Below are positions 1-7,244 of a DNA stretch of 23,581 bases, piece by piece. The position numbers and the translations under genes were made by a program. The stretch spans positions 1 to 23,581 of the forward strand of contig DASWUD010000288.1 in the NCBI GenBank assembly GCA_036401755.1, in the 5' to 3' direction. The DNA comes from DASWUD01 sp036401755. GTDB taxonomy: Bacteria > Pseudomonadota > Gammaproteobacteria > Thiohalomonadales > Thiohalomonadaceae. Position 1 is the stretch's first letter. Each line of letters begins with the position of its first letter. The notes under the pieces are model-generated. The model did not search any database. It was not told the origin of the DNA and saw nothing but the letters and a program-made list of their open reading frames with translations.

Positions 1-114
1 GAGTTTGTTGGCATCGAGCCACTTCTGGTAGAACTGGATCCCCTTGCTCAGGTCCGCCTTCCATTGGCCGTAAGCCTGCATCTGCTCGTTGAATCGCTTG
101 CTCGTGCTCGTCAT
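1..114 (-). CDS. N-terminal fragment of an unidentified protein
   Basis: An open frame begins at ATG (complement of 112-114) and runs off the left edge, giving 38 residues beginning MTSTSKRFNEQMQAYGQWK. An AGGA element lies about 8 nt upstream of the ATG, and a possible promoter lies further upstream (194-221). The visible part is hydrophilic and probably helical, with regularly spaced aromatic residues (F8, Y15, W18, F28, Y29, W32). It has no signal peptide or membrane segment. I do not recognise the family from this fragment. It is on the same strand as yggU, but about 128 bp of non-coding sequence separates them, so it is probably a separate transcription unit. Confidence 0.6.
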   Translation of the reverse strand, partial: MTSTSKRFNEQMQAYGQWKADLSKGIQFYQKWLDANKL

Positions 115-193
115 GAGTGTGTCCTGTTGTGCTTCAGGGAGGCCGTCCGACAGGAAAAAGCGTGAGACGGCCCTGATAGGCTCTGGTTCGGCC

Positions 194-221
194 AATATAT
201 TGAAAATTAGAAAGAAAACAA
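194..221 (-). promoter_or_regulatory. Possible sigma70 promoter for the left-edge gene
   Basis: On the minus strand there is a TATATT -10 element (complement of 194-199, five of six consensus bases). It follows a 16-nt spacer from TTGTTT (complement of 216-221, three of six bases). The surroundings are AT-rich, unlike the flanking genes. It would give a leader of roughly 75 nt before the ATG at 114. The -35 is weak, so this is only a candidate. Confidence 0.3.
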
Positions 222-242
222 GAGTTAAAGCAGCTTAAGTTG

Positions 243-536
243 TCACTTCGGGGGAATTTCCGCCTCAACCGGCAGGCGGCGTGGCCGTTGTATTCTGACA
301 CGCTTGTCGCGCCCAGTTTCGCCGCTGAGCAGTTCCACCGCCGAGGGGGCAACGTCGAACAATTCGGCCAGGAAGCGCAGCAGGTGGGCGTTGGCCTTGC
401 CGTCCACCGGCGGGGCAGTGATGCGCACCTTGAGGGCGTCGCCGTAGGGCCCGGCGATCTCGTCGCGGCTGGCGCGCGGCTGGAGTCGCAACGTCAGCAG
501 CAGGTCCTCCCCCTGCCAGCGATACCAGGCGGCCAA
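243..536 (-). CDS. yggU: YggU family protein (DUF167)
   Basis: A 97-residue protein of the DUF167/YggU family, whose biochemical role is not established. The family hallmarks are present: LQPRASRDEIAG near residues 17-28, then ITAPPVDGKANAHLLRFLA near residues 39-57, and a C-terminal basic strand (SGETGRDKRVRI). The length matches E. coli YggU (about 96 residues). The start is a TTG (complement of 534-536), because no ATG or GTG lies between it and the preceding stop. It is in the same frame as yggT and separated from it only by TAA GAC GCC, so the two genes are almost certainly cotranscribed and probably translationally coupled. Confidence 0.88.
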   Translation of the reverse strand: MAAWYRWQGEDLLLTLRLQPRASRDEIAGPYGDALKVRITAPPVDGKANAHLLRFLAELFDVAPSAVELLSGETGRDKRVRIQRPRRLPVEAEIPPK

Positions 537-542
537 GGCGTC

Positions 543-1106
543 TTACCGGAGGAGCATGCCGAACAGCGGCATGATCAGCATCTTGGCGACCTGCAGCAGC
601 AGGATCACCACCAGCGGTGAGAGGTCGAGTCCGGAGAAGGGGGGAATGAGCCGGCGTGCCGGGCGCAGCAGCGGTTCGTTGAGCCGGTAGAGCAGGGCAC
701 TCGCTGGGTTGTACTGCCCTGGAGTTATCCAGCTGAGGATCGCCTGGATAATGAGCGAGAAGATGAAGATGTTGAAGGTGAGGGCCACCAGCTCGCTCAA
801 CGACCAGAGCAGGAGGGTCAGGGGGTGGAACGGCCCGCCGCGCAGGGCGATCAGGAGGGTGGCGAGGAGCAGCTGCAGCACGAATGCCAGCACCAGCGCG
901 GCCAGGTCGATGCCGCCCCACCCGGGAATGAGGCGGCGCAGCGGTCGCAGCAGCGGGTTGGTCAGTTTGACCAGGGCCTGCGAGAGCGGGTTGTAGAAAT
1001 CGGCCCGCACCCACTGCAACAGAAAGCGCAGCAGTACCGCCAGGATGAAGAGCTGGAAGATGACGGTGAGCAGGAATTCGAGGGGATTGCGCAGATAGTC
1101 GCTCAT
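543..1106 (-). CDS. yggT: YggT family integral membrane protein
   Basis: A 187-residue inner-membrane protein made of two tandem YggT repeats. Each repeat has hydrophobic helices and a conserved amphipathic element: LVKLTNPLLRPLRRLIPG near residues 45-62, and LNEPLLRPARRLIPP in the second half. The family is linked to osmotic tolerance and cell-surface homeostasis in some bacteria, but no mechanism is settled. The ATG lies 3 nt after the proC stop, with a GGGAAG element inside the end of proC serving as ribosome binding site. The next gene, yggU, follows after 6 nt. The order proC-yggT-yggU is common in gammaproteobacteria. Confidence 0.92.
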   Translation of the reverse strand: MSDYLRNPLEFLLTVIFQLFILAVLLRFLLQWVRADFYNPLSQALVKLTNPLLRPLRRLIPGWGGIDLAALVLAFVLQLLLATLLIALRGGPFHPLTLLLWSLSELVALTFNIFIFSLIIQAILSWITPGQYNPASALLYRLNEPLLRPARRLIPPFSGLDLSPLVVILLLQVAKMLIMPLFGMLLR

Positions 1107-1109
1107 TGC

Positions 1110-1937
1110 TTACAGCTTCCCGAATTGATCGGCCAGTTCGCGGGCGCGGTCGCGCGCCCCGGCCAGTGCCGCGGCAAACAGACCGCGCAGCTCGCCCTGC
1201 TCCAGGATGCCGATGGCCCGCTCGGTGGTGCCGCCGGGCGAGGTGACACGTTTGCGCAGGGTGGCGCAATCCTCGGGACTCTCCAGCGCCATCTTGGCGG
1301 CGCCGAAAGCGGTCTGCAGTGCCAGCAGCCGCGCGATCTCCGCCGGCAGCCCGAGCTTTACCCCCGCCTCCTCCAGCGCCTCCAGCACCAGGAAGAAGTA
1401 GGCCGGGCCGCTGCCCGAGAGGGCCGTCACCGCATCCATCAGATGTTCACTCTCCAGCCAGAGGGTCAGCCCCACGGCGCGCATGATCGTTTCGGCGCTC
1501 TCGCGCTGGGTGTTGCTTACCCGGGGGGTGGCATAGAGTGCGGTGGCGCCACACTGCACCAGTGCCGGGGTGTTGGGCATGGTGCGGATCAGCGCAATGT
1601 CGCCACCCAGCCAGCGCTCGATATCGGCGGTGCGCACCCCTGCAGCGATGGAGACCACCAGCGGCTTTGCCGATCGGACGGCGGCCGCGATCTCGGTGCA
1701 TACCTCATGCATCTTCTGCGGCTTGACGGCCAATAGCACCACATTGCAGTGAGCTGCCAGTTCGCTGTTGTTGGCGGTCACGGTGATGCCGAAGCACTCC
1801 TTGAGGCGCAGGCGTGTCGCCTCACTGGGGGCCGACGCCCAGATCTGGCTGGCGGGGGTGCCATCGGCGATCAAGCCGCCGATGAGGCTGACGGCCATAT
1901 TGCCGCCGCCGATAAATCCAATGGTTCCGGAGTGCAT
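1110..1937 (-). CDS. proC: Pyrroline-5-carboxylate reductase
   Basis: A 275-residue cytosolic enzyme for the last step of proline biosynthesis: NAD(P)H-dependent reduction of 1-pyrroline-5-carboxylate to L-proline. The N-terminal Rossmann motif is GFIGGGNMA (residues 7-15). Family signatures follow: RTMPNTPALVQCGATALYA in the middle, then LSGSGPAYFFLVLEALEEAG and VTSPGGTTERAI in the C-terminal dimerisation domain. Length is normal (about 270). It lies 63 bp downstream of yggS on the same strand and 3 nt upstream of yggT, so yggS-proC-yggT-yggU probably form one operon, as in Pseudomonas. Confidence 0.97.
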   Translation of the reverse strand: MHSGTIGFIGGGNMAVSLIGGLIADGTPASQIWASAPSEATRLRLKECFGITVTANNSELAAHCNVVLLAVKPQKMHEVCTEIAAAVRSAKPLVVSIAAGVRTADIERWLGGDIALIRTMPNTPALVQCGATALYATPRVSNTQRESAETIMRAVGLTLWLESEHLMDAVTALSGSGPAYFFLVLEALEEAGVKLGLPAEIARLLALQTAFGAAKMALESPEDCATLRKRVTSPGGTTERAIGILEQGELRGLFAAALAGARDRARELADQFGKL

Positions 1938-2000
1938 TGTGGAATAGTCCGTTTGATTAATTATTGGGAGGTGCCCTTTGCCTACAAGTGTAGCGGGAAT

Positions 2001-2711
2001 CTAACCTGCCTGGGGATAGCTGCGCGGACCAAATAGCGCCGTGCCGATACGCACCAGGGTACTCCCCTCGGCGATGGCCGCCTCCAGATCGTCGGACATC
2101 CCCATGGAGAGGGTGTCGAGAAGATGACCGCGTTGCTGTAAGTCTTCGAAGGCCTCGCGCAGCCTGCGCAGCGGTTGTGCCTGCGCCGCGAAGCTCTCGG
2201 CAGGCGCGGGGATCGCCATCAGGCCGCGCAGCCGCAACTGCGGCAGTGTGGCTGCGGCCTCCGCCAGTGTCGGCAGGTCCGCAAGGCTGCAGCCCGATTT
2301 GCTCGCCTCGCCGCTGACATTGACTTGAATACAGATATTGAGTGGCGTCCGGTTGGCGGGGCGGTGGTCGTTCAACAGGCGCGCGATTTTGAGACGATCG
2401 ACGCTGTGCACCCAGTCAAAGTGTGCTGCAATGTCACGGCACTTGTTCGACTGGATCGGGCCGATGAAGTGCCACTCGATGGGCAGATCGGCCAGCTGTG
2501 CGATCTTGCCGAGCGCCTCCTGCAGATAGTTTTCACCGAAGCTTCTCTGGCCGAGTGCCGCACAGGCGCGCAGCTCATCGGCACTGCGCGTCTTGCTCAC
2601 CGCAAGCAGGGCGACGCTGCCCGGGGCACGGCCAAAGCGCTGCTCGGCGGTATGGATGCGCTCATGTACGGCAGCGAGCCGTGCGGCCAGGGGGTCTCTA
2701 TTGTGGATCAT
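2001..2711 (-). CDS. yggS: PLP homeostasis protein (YggS/PROSC family)
   Basis: A 236-residue protein of the YggS/PROSC/PLPBP family. It binds pyridoxal 5'-phosphate on a single TIM-barrel domain and buffers free PLP, with no known catalytic activity. The PLP lysine is K40 in LLAVSKTRSADEL. Other conserved elements are FGENYLQEA, WHFIGPIQSNKCRDIA, HSVDRLKIA, QVNVSGEASKSGC and SMGMSDDLEAAI near the C-terminus. The start at ATG 2711 gives the usual length, though no strong Shine-Dalgarno is visible. It is divergent from pilT and heads the yggS-proC-yggT-yggU run. Confidence 0.96.
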   Translation of the reverse strand: MIHNRDPLAARLAAVHERIHTAEQRFGRAPGSVALLAVSKTRSADELRACAALGQRSFGENYLQEALGKIAQLADLPIEWHFIGPIQSNKCRDIAAHFDWVHSVDRLKIARLLNDHRPANRTPLNICIQVNVSGEASKSGCSLADLPTLAEAAATLPQLRLRGLMAIPAPAESFAAQAQPLRRLREAFEDLQQRGHLLDTLSMGMSDDLEAAIAEGSTLVRIGTALFGPRSYPQAG

Positions 2712-2738
2712 GGCGCTACGTTATACCTTATCGTTCGC

Positions 2739-2784
2739 ATTGCCCTGTGGGGCATGGACCTATTATCGAAAAAGTCAGGGCAAT
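2739..2784 (+). promoter_or_regulatory. Candidate pilT promoter inside a 9-bp inverted repeat
   Basis: In the 89-bp yggS-pilT divergent region, ATTGCCCTG (2739-2747) is repeated exactly as its reverse complement CAGGGCAAT (2776-2784). Between the arms lies TATTAT (2761-2766), a good -10 (five of six). TTGCCC (2740-2745) could be the -35, although its 15-nt spacer is short. The left arm would cover the -35 and the right arm the start site and early leader, which is an operator-like geometry. The sequence pattern is certain; promoter function is inferred. Confidence 0.35.
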
Positions 2785-2800
2785 TATTAAGGGGAAATCG

Positions 2801-3838
2801 ATGGATATCACGGAACTGCTGGCCTTCAGCGCAAAAAACGGCGCCTCCGACCTGCACCTCTCCGCAGGGCTGCCGCCAATGATCCGTGTCGACGGCGACG
2901 TGCGCCGCATCAACATTCCGCCCCTGGAGCACAAGGATGTGCACCGTCTTGTCTATGACATCATGAACGACAAGCAGCGCAAGGACTTCGAAGAGTTTCT
3001 GGAGACCGACTTCTCCTTCGAGATCCCCGGCCTGGCGCGCTTTCGCGTCAACGCCTTCAACCAGCACCGCGGCGCAGGTGCGGTGTTCCGTACCATCCCC
3101 TCCAAGATCCTCACCCTGGAGCAGCTCAACTGTCCGGCGGTGTTCAAGGAGATCTCCGACCAGCCGCGCGGCATCGTGCTGGTGACCGGTCCGACCGGTT
3201 CGGGCAAGTCGACCACCCTGGCGGCGATGATCAACTACAAGAACGAAAATGAATACGGCCACATCCTCACCGTCGAGGACCCCATCGAATTCGTGCACGA
3301 GAGCAAGAAGTGCCTGATCAATCAGCGCGAGGTGCATCGCGACACTCTCGGCTTCAATGAGGCGCTGCGTTCGGCACTGCGCGAAGACCCCGATATCATC
3401 CTGGTGGGCGAAATGCGCGACCTGGAGACCATCCGCCTGGCGCTGACCGCCGCCGAGACGGGCCATCTGGTATTCGGCACCCTGCATACCAGCTCCGCCG
3501 CCAAGACCATCGACCGTATCGTTGACGTCTTCCCCGCCGAGGAGAAGGACATGGTGCGCGCCATGCTCTCCGAATCACTCAAGGCTGTCATCTCGCAGAC
3601 GCTGCTGAAGAAGAATGGCGGCGGCCGCGTCGCGGCCCACGAGATCATGATCGGTACCCCGGCCATCCGTAACCTGATCCGTGAAAACAAGATCGCTCAG
3701 ATGTATTCGGCGATCCAGACCGGCCAGCAGTATGGCATGCAGACCCTCGACCAGAACCTGCTGGAGCTGGTGCGCAAGGGTGTGGTGCCGAAGCAGGAGG
3801 CGAAGCTCCGGGCGGTCAACAAGGACGCCTTCAACTAA
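2801..3838 (+). CDS. pilT: Type IV pilus retraction ATPase PilT
   Basis: A 345-residue hexameric ATPase of the secretion-ATPase superfamily that powers pilus disassembly and twitching at the cytoplasmic face of the inner membrane. Visible motifs: Walker A GPTGSGKS at residues 130-137 (K136), the Walker B region DIILVGEMRD with D198 and E204, the His box around H222 and H229 (HLVFGTLHTS), and the PilT-specific C-terminal AIRNLIRE element needed for retraction. Residue numbers match P. aeruginosa PilT (344 residues). The open frame extends upstream, but the ATG at 2801 is chosen because AAGGGG sits 6 nt before it and it gives the family N-terminus MDITELLAF. pilU follows after 20 nt. Confidence 0.97.
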   Translation: MDITELLAFSAKNGASDLHLSAGLPPMIRVDGDVRRINIPPLEHKDVHRLVYDIMNDKQRKDFEEFLETDFSFEIPGLARFRVNAFNQHRGAGAVFRTIPSKILTLEQLNCPAVFKEISDQPRGIVLVTGPTGSGKSTTLAAMINYKNENEYGHILTVEDPIEFVHESKKCLINQREVHRDTLGFNEALRSALREDPDIILVGEMRDLETIRLALTAAETGHLVFGTLHTSSAAKTIDRIVDVFPAEEKDMVRAMLSESLKAVISQTLLKKNGGGRVAAHEIMIGTPAIRNLIRENKIAQMYSAIQTGQQYGMQTLDQNLLELVRKGVVPKQEAKLRAVNKDAFN

Positions 3839-3858
3839 GGACAATTTGGAGAGATTCA

Positions 3859-5007
3859 GTGGATTTCGATCAACTACTCAAGCTGATGGTGCACAAAAAC
3901 GGCTCCGACCTGTTTATCACCGCCGGCATTCCACCCAGCATGAAGATCAACGGTGCCATCACGCCGGTCACGCAAGGGAGCCTTACCCCGGATCAGGCGC
4001 GCCAGATCGTGCTGGGCATCATGAACGAGGCGCAGCGCGCCGAGTTCGAAGCCAACCGCGAATGCAACTTCGCCCTGAGCCGCTCCGGCATCGGCCGTTT
4101 TCGCGTCAACGTCTTCCAGCAGCGCAACCAGGTGGGGATGGTGCTGCGCAAGATCGAGACCAAGATCCCCAGCTTCGATGACCTCAAGTTGCCGCCGGTG
4201 CTGCGCGAGCTCTCCATGACCAAGCGTGGCGTCGTGCTGTTCGTCGGTGGTACCGGCTCCGGTAAATCCACCTCGCTGGCATCCATGGTCGATTTTCGTA
4301 ACAGGAATAGCAAGGGTCACATCATCACCATCGAGGACCCCATCGAATACGTCCACCAGCACCAGGGATGCATCATCACCCAACGTGAGGTGGGCATCGA
4401 CACCAATACCTTCGAGGATGCGCTGGTCAACACCCTGCGCCAGGCCCCCGACGTCATCCTCATCGGCGAAATCCGCCACCGCGAGACGATGGACCACGCT
4501 ATCGCCTTCGCCGAAACCGGCCACCTCTGTCTGGCCACCCTCCACGCCAACAACGCCAACCAGGCGATGGACCGTATCATCAACTTTTTCCCGGAAGATC
4601 GCCGTCCGCAGCTGTTGATGGACCTCTCCCTCAACCTCAAGGCGGTGGTGGCGCAGCGCCTCATCCCACGCTCCAACGGCGAGGGGCGCCGCGTAGCGGT
4701 GGAGGTGTTGATCAACACCCCGCTCGCCACCGACCTGATCCTCAAAGGCGAGGTCCACTCCCTCAAGGAGTTGATGAAGAAGTCAAACGAGCAGGGGATG
4801 AAGACCTTCGACCAGGCCCTCTACGACCTGTTCAAGGAGGGCGAGATCACTCTGGAGGATGCGCTGCGCAACGCCGACTCGCCCAACGAAGTGCGCCTGA
4901 TGGCCAAGCTCGGCGAGGAGGATATCGCCGAGTCGCTCAGCTCCAATCTCGATGGTCTCTCGTTGCAGATTGAGGCGGTGGAGAAGCCGCAGGGTTTTCG
5001 CCGCTGA
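3859..5007 (+). CDS. pilU: PilT-dependent retraction ATPase PilU
   Basis: A 382-residue paralogue of PilT, the same length as P. aeruginosa PilU. PilU works together with PilT to raise retraction force. Walker A is GGTGSGKS with K136. Other motifs are DVILIGEIRHRET (Walker B region, with the catalytic Glu in GEIR) and HLCLATLHANNANQAMDRI (His box). The C-terminal tail after the ATPase core is longer than in PilT, as usual for PilU. The start is GTG at 3859, preceded by GGAGAG at 3848-3853. It is in an operon with pilT and ends 14 nt before a strong terminator stem. Confidence 0.96.
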   Translation: MDFDQLLKLMVHKNGSDLFITAGIPPSMKINGAITPVTQGSLTPDQARQIVLGIMNEAQRAEFEANRECNFALSRSGIGRFRVNVFQQRNQVGMVLRKIETKIPSFDDLKLPPVLRELSMTKRGVVLFVGGTGSGKSTSLASMVDFRNRNSKGHIITIEDPIEYVHQHQGCIITQREVGIDTNTFEDALVNTLRQAPDVILIGEIRHRETMDHAIAFAETGHLCLATLHANNANQAMDRIINFFPEDRRPQLLMDLSLNLKAVVAQRLIPRSNGEGRRVAVEVLINTPLATDLILKGEVHSLKELMKKSNEQGMKTFDQALYDLFKEGEITLEDALRNADSPNEVRLMAKLGEEDIAESLSSNLDGLSLQIEAVEKPQGFRR

Positions 5008-5021
5008 GTTGCGGCAACTTT

Positions 5022-5057
5022 CATAAAAAAAGCCGGTGTTCACCGGCTTTTTTTATG
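5022..5057. terminator. Bidirectional rho-independent terminator between pilU and pyrK
   Basis: A perfect inverted repeat with 17-bp arms (5022-5038 and 5041-5057) around a 2-nt centre. The GC-rich core is GCCGGTG/CACCGGC, flanked by seven A on the left and seven T on the right, so it works in both directions. It lies just after the pilU stop and just after the pyrK stop on the other strand, exactly where two convergent operons need termination. Confidence 0.93.
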
Positions 5058-5072
5058 GCGGCGCGCCAGGCG

Positions 5073-5951
5073 CTAACCGGGAAAGACGCTGCGTGCATCG
5101 AACACCGGGCCGTCGACGCAGACTCGCTTCATGGCGCTGCCCTTCTCGGTCTTCACCTCCACCACGCAACCGGCACAGCCGCCCACGCCGCAGGCCATGA
5201 ACTCCTCCATGGAGACCTGGCACGGCAGGTGGTAATCGCGCGCCAGTTTGGCCACCGCTTCCAGCATCGGGTGGGGGCCGCAGGCGAACACCTCCACTTC
5301 ATTGCGTTGTTCCGGAGTGAGCGCGTCGAGCCAGTGTCGCGCCAGCTCGGTGACAAAGCCGTCGAAGCAGCCGGCATAGCCGCGGCGGCTGGCAAGGCGC
5401 GAGGCGATGCCCCAATCCTCCAGCAGCGGCATGGCAGCGGTGACGCCGGCCGGCATGCCGGGCACCATGATCTGCGAGGGGCGTGCCGTGAAGGGAAACG
5501 GCACCTCGGAGCCGAGGATGACAAACGGCTCGTAGACCCCTTTCATGGCGCGCAGCTCGTCGGCGGTGAAGATCATCGGTGGCATGCCCACGCCGCCGCC
5601 GATGAGCAGCGGCCTGCGCCGCTCCATATGTGCGCTGAAGGGCGTGCCAATGGGACCGAGGATACTCAGCTGCTCGCCTACCTGGCGCTGCGCCAGCAGC
5701 TTCGTCCCCTCGCCAAACACCTTGTAGAGAAACTCGACCCATCCCGCCTGCTTGTCGACGCGCATGATGGAAATGGGGCGGCGCAACGGTCGCTGCGCAT
5801 CCACAGTGATGTGCACGAAACTGCCGGCGCGGGCGGTGGCAGCGATCTGCGGGGCCTGCACGCGCAGCAGGTATTGCTCGCTGTCGAAACGCTCATGGCT
5901 GAGGATCGGCGCGGTGACCAGGTCGATGGTATGGCGGTGGGGTTGGCTCAT
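5073..5951 (-). CDS. pyrK: PyrK-type dihydroorotate dehydrogenase electron transfer subunit
   Basis: A 292-residue flavoprotein of the ferredoxin-NADP reductase superfamily. PyrK carries FAD and a [2Fe-2S] cluster and passes electrons from the class 1B dihydroorotate dehydrogenase PyrD to NAD+. Seen here: the FAD-binding LRRPISIMRV, the nucleotide-binding GGGVGMPPM, the FACGPHPML motif, and a C-terminal cluster site C254-x4-C259-x2-C262-x15-C278 followed by VDGPVFDA, which is diagnostic of PyrK. The frame is open to 5987, overlapping pyrC'. ATG 5951 is preferred because GGAA lies about 7 nt upstream, and it avoids the overlap; 5957 is possible. It is last in the pyr operon. No pyrD is in the window, so its partner is unknown. 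Confidence 0.87.
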   Translation of the reverse strand: MSQPHRHTIDLVTAPILSHERFDSEQYLLRVQAPQIAATARAGSFVHITVDAQRPLRRPISIMRVDKQAGWVEFLYKVFGEGTKLLAQRQVGEQLSILGPIGTPFSAHMERRRPLLIGGGVGMPPMIFTADELRAMKGVYEPFVILGSEVPFPFTARPSQIMVPGMPAGVTAAMPLLEDWGIASRLASRRGYAGCFDGFVTELARHWLDALTPEQRNEVEVFACGPHPMLEAVAKLARDYHLPCQVSMEEFMACGVGGCAGCVVEVKTEKGSAMKRVCVDGPVFDARSVFPG

Positions 5952-5967
5952 GGACATTTCCGTAAGT

Positions 5968-7242
5968 TCAATGCTGATAGACGACACGCCCTTCGAGCAG
6001 CGTGTGGGTGACCTGGCCGCTCAACTCCCAGCCAAGGAATGGCGAGTTCTTGCCCCGGCTGAGCAGCGTCTTGTCGTTGACGCTCCAGCGCGCGTGGGGA
6101 TCGGCGATGCAGAGATCGGCACGTGCACCGATCTGCAAGGTACCGGCGTCGATGCCCAGGATGCGGGCGGGATCGCAGGTGACGCGGGCGATGGCCTGGT
6201 TCAGGCTGACTACCTTCTCCTCGGCCAGGCGCAGTGCCAGCGGCAGCAGCGTCTCCAGCCCGGAACTGCCCGGTTCGGTGGCGGCGAAGGGGGCGAGCTT
6301 GGCGTCGAGATCGTGGGGCTGGTGATCGGAGCAGATGGCGCCAAGCACACCATCACTGAGTGCGGCGCGCAGACCGTCGCGATCGCGTTGGGTGCGCAGC
6401 GGCGGGCGCACGTGGCACAAGCTGTTGAAGTAGTTGACGTCCATCTCGGTGAGAAAGAGCTGCTGCATACTCACATCGGCAGTGACCGGCACGCCGCGCG
6501 CGCGTGCCTCGGCCACCAGCTCCACGGCGCGCGCCGAGGAGAGGGTGGCGAAGTGGGCGTGCACCCCGGTCTGTTCCACGAGGCGCAGGTCGCGGCTGAT
6601 GGCGATCACCTCGGCGCACTCGGGGATGCCGGCGAGGCCCAGGCGGGTGCTGACCGCCCCTTCGTGGATACAGCCGTTGCTGGCGAGATAGGGGTCTTCC
6701 GGGTGGAGCACCACGGTGAGCCCCAGGGTGGCGGCGTACTCCAGGGCGCGGCGCAGCACCAGCGTGTTGAGGATGGGCTGGCGTGCATTGCTCATGGCGA
6801 CACAGCCGGCATCCTTGAGCGTCTGCATCTCGGCGAGCTGCTCGCCCTTCAGGCCGGCGGTGAGCGCGCCGAGCGGAATGACGCGGGCAAAGCCGGCGCT
6901 GTGGGCGCGCTGGCGCATCTGCTCGGCCACCGACTCGGTGTCGAGCACCGGGTCGGTGTCGGGCGGGCAGCACAGGGTGGTGATGCCGCCGGCCGCGGCG
7001 GCGCGCGTCTCGCTGGCGATGGTCCCCTTGTGTTCGAGGCCCGGTTCGCGCAGGCGCGCCTGCAGATCCACCAGCCCCGGCAACACCAACTTATTGCTGG
7101 CGTCGATGACCTGCTCGGCAACAAAGCCGGCCGGTGGCTGGCCGAGGGCGGCGATGGTGCCATCGCTGATGAACAGCGAAGTGATCGTGTCGATGTTATT
7201 GGCGGGGTCGATGACGCGGCCGTTGCGAATTTCGATCTTCAT
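5968..7242 (-). CDS. pyrC': Non-catalytic dihydroorotase homologue (PyrC', ATCase-associated)
   Basis: A 424-residue amidohydrolase-fold protein of the class I dihydroorotase family. The metal-binding HxH that active enzymes carry (DxHxHLREPG) is replaced: the segment reads DLQARLREPG with Q61 and R63. Other sites are also altered: HFATLSS where active enzymes have HxxHxST, and SMQQL where they have PHH. This matches the Pseudomonas PyrC' pattern, a non-catalytic DHOase needed to assemble the pyrB-encoded ATCase. The start is ATG 7242, with GGAGG 7 nt upstream inside the end of pyrB; GTG 7248 is the alternative. It follows pyrB directly, supporting a structural partner role. A catalytic pyrC should exist elsewhere in the genome. 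Confidence 0.9.
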   Translation of the reverse strand: MKIEIRNGRVIDPANNIDTITSLFISDGTIAALGQPPAGFVAEQVIDASNKLVLPGLVDLQARLREPGLEHKGTIASETRAAAAGGITTLCCPPDTDPVLDTESVAEQMRQRAHSAGFARVIPLGALTAGLKGEQLAEMQTLKDAGCVAMSNARQPILNTLVLRRALEYAATLGLTVVLHPEDPYLASNGCIHEGAVSTRLGLAGIPECAEVIAISRDLRLVEQTGVHAHFATLSSARAVELVAEARARGVPVTADVSMQQLFLTEMDVNYFNSLCHVRPPLRTQRDRDGLRAALSDGVLGAICSDHQPHDLDAKLAPFAATEPGSSGLETLLPLALRLAEEKVVSLNQAIARVTCDPARILGIDAGTLQIGARADLCIADPHARWSVNDKTLLSRGKNSPFLGWELSGQVTHTLLEGRVVYQH

Positions 7243-7244
7243 CT

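Noticed and set aside
115..242. Possible terminator after yggU
   Set aside because: Only a very short imperfect repeat (near 226-240) is present, not a stable hairpin with a T-run; no gene is seen here either.
265..1269. 334-residue open frame on the minus strand
   Set aside because: Arg/Pro/Ala/His-rich and fully overlapping yggT and yggU, which have clear family motifs; a GC-driven shadow frame.
2498..2800. Upstream extension of the pilT frame
   Set aside because: Overlaps yggS on the other strand and has no PilT homology; the ATG at 2801 has a good ribosome site and gives the family length.
2708..3487. 259-residue open frame antisense to pilT
   Set aside because: Mirror of the highly conserved PilT ATPase core; typical long antisense frame in GC-rich codon usage.
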